Source: Bacteroidota bacterium
GTDB lineage: Bacteria; Bacteroidota; Bacteroidia; Flavobacteriales; Weeksellaceae
DNA length: 8,416 nt
Assembly: GCA_018902795.1 (NCBI GenBank)
Contig: JAHIQD010000030.1
Coordinates: 1-8,416, forward strand
Direction of reading: 5' to 3'
Within the stretch, counting starts at the first letter, position 1; each line of letters opens with the position of its first letter. The position numbers and the translations under genes were made by a program. Under the pieces are notes generated by a model, which saw only the letters and a program-made list of their open reading frames with translations, had not been told where the DNA came from and searched no databases. Below are positions 5,940 to 8,416 of this stretch, one piece after another.

Positions 5940-6096
5940 AATTCACCGCAAAGGACGCAAAGAGCGCAAAGCAATGCAGCATGAATCTTTGCGTCCTTTG
6001 CGCTCTTTGCGGTTAAACGTCTTTTCCGCCCCGGCGCCTGAGCGCGCGCCGCCTTCGCCTGCCGTTCATCTGCGGTCGAGCGGCGCGGGGGGATGA
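5940..6096 (+). repeat. Composite repeat copy E1 (M3-M4)
   Basis: M3 hairpin at 5946-6012 with well-pairing GCAAAG/CTTTGC arms, then M4 to ATGA 6093-6096. A frame opening at ATG 5896 inside hepT runs through it (MKGFEDTGIHAP then HRKGRKERKA ... SSGAGG, 66 residues). Because that frame reads the same phase as the other copies, even this partial copy keeps the stop/start chain. Confidence 0.85.
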
Positions 6097-6470
6097 GTAT
6101 GGAGGGCGGAAGGACGAATGAAGTTGGGGATATCCCAACGAAGCGACATGGCACACAGATGACACGGATCGGACGGATTTCCACGGATATTCTTAATCCG
6201 CGCGTATCCGCGTCATCCGTGCAATCCGTGTTCCATCGTAATCATGCTACAATTGACGACGATAAAAAACCGCAGATGAACGCAGATGAACGCAGATTAA
6301 TTTCATCGGTTCACCGCAAAGGACGCAAAGAGCGCAAATCCAGACAGCAGGAATCTCTGTGTCCTCTGTGTTCTCTGTGGTTGAACGCCTCTTCCGCCCC
6401 GGCGCATGAGCGCGCGCCGTCGCAGCCTTCACCTGCCGTTCATCTGCGGTCGAGCCGCGCGGGGGGATAA
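6093..6470 (+). repeat. Full composite repeat copy E2, 378 bp (M0-M1-M2-M3-M4)
   Basis: M1 at 6153-6231, M2 around 6257-6298, M3 at 6314-6380, M4 to 6470. Relative to copies C and D it lacks 18 bp between M2 and M3 and has 6 bp more in M4 (CCGTCGCAGCCTTCACC), so the 125-residue frame stays open (MSMEGGRTNEVGD ... SSRAGG). The terminal ATGA is changed to ATAA, the only full copy where the overlap start is lost. The M2-M3 linker (GATTAATTTCATCGG) is the same as in copy A, linking those two copies. Confidence 0.9.
6153..6231. repeat. M1 CGGAT/ATCCG inverted repeat, copy E2
   Basis: Same 79-bp length as the other two copies but more diverged: the first left box reads CAGAT and the centre is GATATTCTTAATC. 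Outer right-arm boxes are kept. Confidence 0.8.
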
Positions 6471-6472
6471 GC

Positions 6473-6531
6473 ATGGAAGAACAAAGAATGACGCAGATCG
6501 ACGCCCTGCCGGAGGAATGAGGTTAATATGA
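6473..6531 (+). other. Two mini-ORFs and ribosome-binding site upstream of the RusA-like gene
   Basis: A 15-codon frame (MEEQRMTQIDALPEE, stop 6518-6520) overlaps a 4-codon frame starting at 6517. The latter's TGA overlaps the RusA-like ATG 6528 as ATGA. GGAGG at 6511-6515 and GAGG at 6519-6522 are candidate ribosome sites. The residues MTQIDALPEE resemble the MTKIDPS start of the leader before mntA. Confidence 0.4.
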
Positions 6532-7004
6532 GCAATCGTCAAAATCTGCCTAAATCCAATGCAAACAAATTTTTAATCTTAGATGGTAATAAGGGAGCCT
6601 CTTCAGACTTAATAATTATTAAAACCACTAAAAAGAAAGAAATAATAAAAGAAATAGTTGAAAATATTTCTTTTTGGATGAATAATCCTAATTTTGTAAA
6701 TTTGAAAAACAAGCCATTAGATGCAGCTATTGTTATTTATGTTGATAAATCCAGAATGAAAAGACAAGACATTGACAATGTTGCCAAAATAGTGTTGGAT
6801 GCCTTGAAGAAGTCTAATAAAAATATTGAAAAACCATATTTATTTGAGGACGATTCTCAGATTATCCGATTACTTATTTATAAACAGGAGAGAAACGAAC
6901 TCAGTGGTTATGAAACAAGTAGTATAGTCATCTCTTATCGAGAACATGACCCTAATAAACAGATGATATTAGTCGAGGGATTCTCACCAGGTGAGGAGTG
7001 GTAA
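6528..7004 (+). CDS. RusA-family endodeoxyribonuclease-like protein
   Basis: RusA proteins are small homodimeric Holliday-junction resolvases, mostly phage-derived. This 158-residue protein shows their core: an N-terminal hydrophobic strand region (LDAAIVIYVD, 64-73), then KRQDIDNVAKIVLDALKK (78-95) with Asp81, Asp83, Lys87 and Asp91, then LFEDDSQIIRLLIYK (105-119) with Asp108/Asp109. The acidic residues of DxDN and DDSQI are those expected to bind metal. The ends (first 25 and last 25 residues) look unrelated to RusA. The gene is clearly more AT-rich than hsdM or the repeats and prefers AAA, AAT and ATT codons, suggesting separate acquisition. It sits just before hsdS and is followed by a 19-bp gap. 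A role in processing branched phage DNA is inferred; loss of strict resolvase activity cannot be excluded. Confidence 0.8.
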   Translation: MSNRQNLPKSNANKFLILDGNKGASSDLIIIKTTKKKEIIKEIVENISFWMNNPNFVNLKNKPLDAAIVIYVDKSRMKRQDIDNVAKIVLDALKKSNKNIEKPYLFEDDSQIIRLLIYKQERNELSGYETSSIVISYREHDPNKQMILVEGFSPGEEW

Positions 7005-7023
7005 GGTAGTAAAAGGAGACTAA

Positions 7024-8310
7024 ATGACAGAAGTTAAAATAGGATTTAAGCAAACCGAGAGTGCCGAGATTCCGGAGAAGTGGGAGATGGCGAGGCTGGG
7101 GGATGTAGTCGAAGAACTCAAAAACGGTTTTGCCAGTGGAAAACGGGATGAAAATGGGATCGTTCAAATCCGCATGAACAATGTTACAACAGACGGACGT
7201 TTAATATTTAATTCTTACTTAAAAGTCCCTGTTCCTGAGAATTTAAACTATTGGCTCCTGAAAAAAGGTGATTTACTATTTAACAACACCAATAGCATAG
7301 ATTTAGTGGGAAAATCAACAATTTTCAATGATGCGCCATTTCCATGTACCTTCAGCAACCATTTTACAAGGATAAGATTCAAAAAAGAACTGGTATTGCC
7401 AGAGTTAATCCTTTATCATTTTCTCATTTTATGGGGAAAAAATTATTTCAAATCCGTAGCGATTCGGCATGTTGGTCAATCCGCTGTACATACCGAATAT
7501 CTGTTGAAACTCCAAATCCCCCTCCCCCCTCTCCCCGAGCAGCGCCGCATCGCCGAAGTCCTGGGCACAGTGGACAGCGCCATCCAGAAGGTGGGCGGCG
7601 CCATCGAGAGCACGGAGCGCCTGAAGAAGGGGCTGATGCAGAGGCTGCTGACGAGGGGGATTGGGCATGAGAGGTTTAAGGAGAGCGAGGTGGGGAGGGT
7701 GCCTGAGATGTGGGAGGTGGTGAGGCTGGGGGATGTAATAGAAGAACTTAAAAACGGCTTTGCAAGTGGAAAAAGAGACGAAAACGGGATTGTCCAAATC
7801 CGCATGAACAATGTTACAACAGATGGACGTTTAATATTTAATTCTTACTTGAAAGTCCCCGTTCCAGAAAATATTAATAATTGGCTCTTGAGAAAAGGTG
7901 ATTTTCTATTCAATAACACCAACAGCATAGATTTGGTGGGCAAATCAACAATCTTCAATGATGCGCCATTTTCATGTACTTTCAGCAACCATTTTACAAG
8001 GCTGAGATTCAAGAAAGATCGGGTATCGCCCGAATTAATCCTTTACCACTTTCTGATGTTATGGGAAAAAAACTATTTTAAATCGGTGGCAATTCGGCAT
8101 GTTGGTCAATCGGCAGTACATACCGAGTATCTGTTAAAACTTCAAATCCCCCTTCCCCCTCTCGCCGAGCAGCGCCGCATCGCCGAGATTTTGAGCGCCG
8201 TTGACAGGAAGCTGGAGCTTGAGCGCAGGAGGAAGGAGAAGCTGGAGAGGGTGAAGAAGGGGCTGATGAATGAGTTGCTGACGGGGAGGAAGAGGGTGAA
8301 GGTGGATTAA
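7024..8310 (+). CDS. hsdS: Type I restriction-modification specificity subunit HsdS with two near-identical target-recognition domains
   Basis: This 428-residue protein has the normal HsdS length and layout. TRD1 spans about residues 19-165, the central conserved helix region 168-225 (PLPPLPEQRRIAEVLGTVD ... LKKGLMQRLLTRGI), TRD2 about 229-375, and the distal conserved helices 378-428 (PLAEQRRIAEILSAVDRKL ... KGLMNELLTGRK). The Methylase_S signature LP-LxEQRRIAE appears twice. ATG 7024 has AGGAG at 7014-7018, a clear ribosome site. The two TRDs align without gaps at a 630-bp offset with about 16 amino-acid differences in about 160. Conserved helices are GC-rich while the TRDs are AT-richer, the usual mark of domain exchange. 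It pairs with hsdM at the left edge; together they would methylate a bipartite, here probably symmetric, site. Confidence 0.95.
   Translation: MTEVKIGFKQTESAEIPEKWEMARLGDVVEELKNGFASGKRDENGIVQIRMNNVTTDGRLIFNSYLKVPVPENLNYWLLKKGDLLFNNTNSIDLVGKSTIFNDAPFPCTFSNHFTRIRFKKELVLPELILYHFLILWGKNYFKSVAIRHVGQSAVHTEYLLKLQIPLPPLPEQRRIAEVLGTVDSAIQKVGGAIESTERLKKGLMQRLLTRGIGHERFKESEVGRVPEMWEVVRLGDVIEELKNGFASGKRDENGIVQIRMNNVTTDGRLIFNSYLKVPVPENINNWLLRKGDFLFNNTNSIDLVGKSTIFNDAPFSCTFSNHFTRLRFKKDRVSPELILYHFLMLWEKNYFKSVAIRHVGQSAVHTEYLLKLQIPLPPLAEQRRIAEILSAVDRKLELERRRKEKLERVKKGLMNELLTGRKRVKVD
7078..7563 (+). repeat. HsdS target-recognition domain copy 1
   Basis: Aligns base for base with 7708-8193 (offset 630 bp, no gaps). 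In the 60 bases from 7141 there are 7 differences and all are synonymous, so the copies have been separate for some time under selection on the protein. Confidence 0.9.
7708..8193 (+). repeat. HsdS target-recognition domain copy 2
   Basis: Second half of the internal duplication. Amino-acid changes against copy 1 are scattered and mostly conservative (for example Leu/Ile, Glu/Asp, Val/Ile). The stretch around KKELVLP versus KKDRVSP is the most changed. Confidence 0.9.
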
Positions 8311-8311
8311 A

Positions 8312-8416
8312 ATGGATGCCGATTTATTCGATGTATTGAAGCAGTTAGCCTTGACCGTGAAGAAAACGATAGACGAGGGTATTTCTAATGGTACAATACA
8401 GCCTGAGGAAGAAGAA
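8312..8416 (+). CDS. Start of an unidentified ORF (runs off the right edge)
   Basis: The 35 visible codons begin MDADLFDVLKQLALTVKKT and are rich in acidic and helix-forming residues. The ATG comes one base after the hsdS stop, with GGTGG about 7 bases upstream, so it is probably in the same operon. Too little is visible to name a family, although hsdR or another linked gene would be expected downstream in such a locus. Confidence 0.55.
   Translation, partial: MDADLFDVLKQLALTVKKTIDEGISNGTIQPEEEE

Noticed and set aside
1162..6470. CRISPR array
   Set aside because: The repeats are 67-390 bp, modular and separated by whole genes; there are no regular 25-45 bp spacers and no cas genes.
7344..7670. 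Extra ORFs inside hsdS on either strand
   Set aside because: They are out-of-frame shadows of the GC-rich conserved HsdS helices and have no ribosome sites or family features.

Overview
The window looks like a defence locus built on a Type I restriction-modification operon. All genes lie on the + strand. In order it holds: the C-terminal part of hsdM (entering from the left edge); a doubtful reading frame made of short repeats; a DUF1016/YhcG-type PDDEXK nuclease; an AlbA_2 (Schlafen-like) ATP-binding protein with a C-terminal winged helix; a MntA-HepT (nucleotidyltransferase/HEPN) toxin-antitoxin pair; a RusA-like endonuclease; hsdS; and the start of an unidentified ORF at the right edge. 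No hsdR is visible, so it would have to lie outside the window. Strong use of AGA/AGG arginine and ATA isoleucine codons, Shine-Dalgarno type ribosome sites and this gene mix fit an archaeon of the Methanosarcinales/ANME-2d kind. That is an inference; a bacterium is not excluded and there is no marker gene.

The roughly 6.2 kb between hsdM and hsdS is unusual. Every gene junction from hsdM to the RusA gene, except within mntA-hepT, is filled by copies of one modular repeat, always in the same orientation. The full unit (three copies of 390, 390 and 378 bp) runs: M0, a 66 bp head starting ATGAGYATGGAGGGCGG; M1, a 79 bp CGGAT inverted repeat; M2, a CGCAGATGAA tandem; M3, a 67 bp CGCAAAG hairpin; M4, a GC-rich block ending in G6-ATGA. 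Shorter copies hold only M2-M4, half of M3 plus M4, M3-M4, or M4 alone. Each copy keeps the same frame open, length differences between full copies are multiples of three, and the terminal TGA overlaps an ATG. As a result an almost unbroken chain of overlapping stop/start codons runs from hsdM to the RusA gene.

A second kind of structure sits in the same junctions: short arrays of a 5-7 bp core repeated with spacing 11, 11, 9, 11 bp. Different cores (GGCGAT, GACAT, TGCAAT) share this spacing ladder. Two of the arrays, after hsdM and after the AlbA_2 gene, are about 85% identical over 102 bp.

HsdS is also odd: its two target-recognition domains are about 90% identical, which predicts a symmetric recognition sequence. 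A working picture is an anti-phage island in which a Type I system carries accessory defence modules joined by repeat linkers that may preserve translational coupling.
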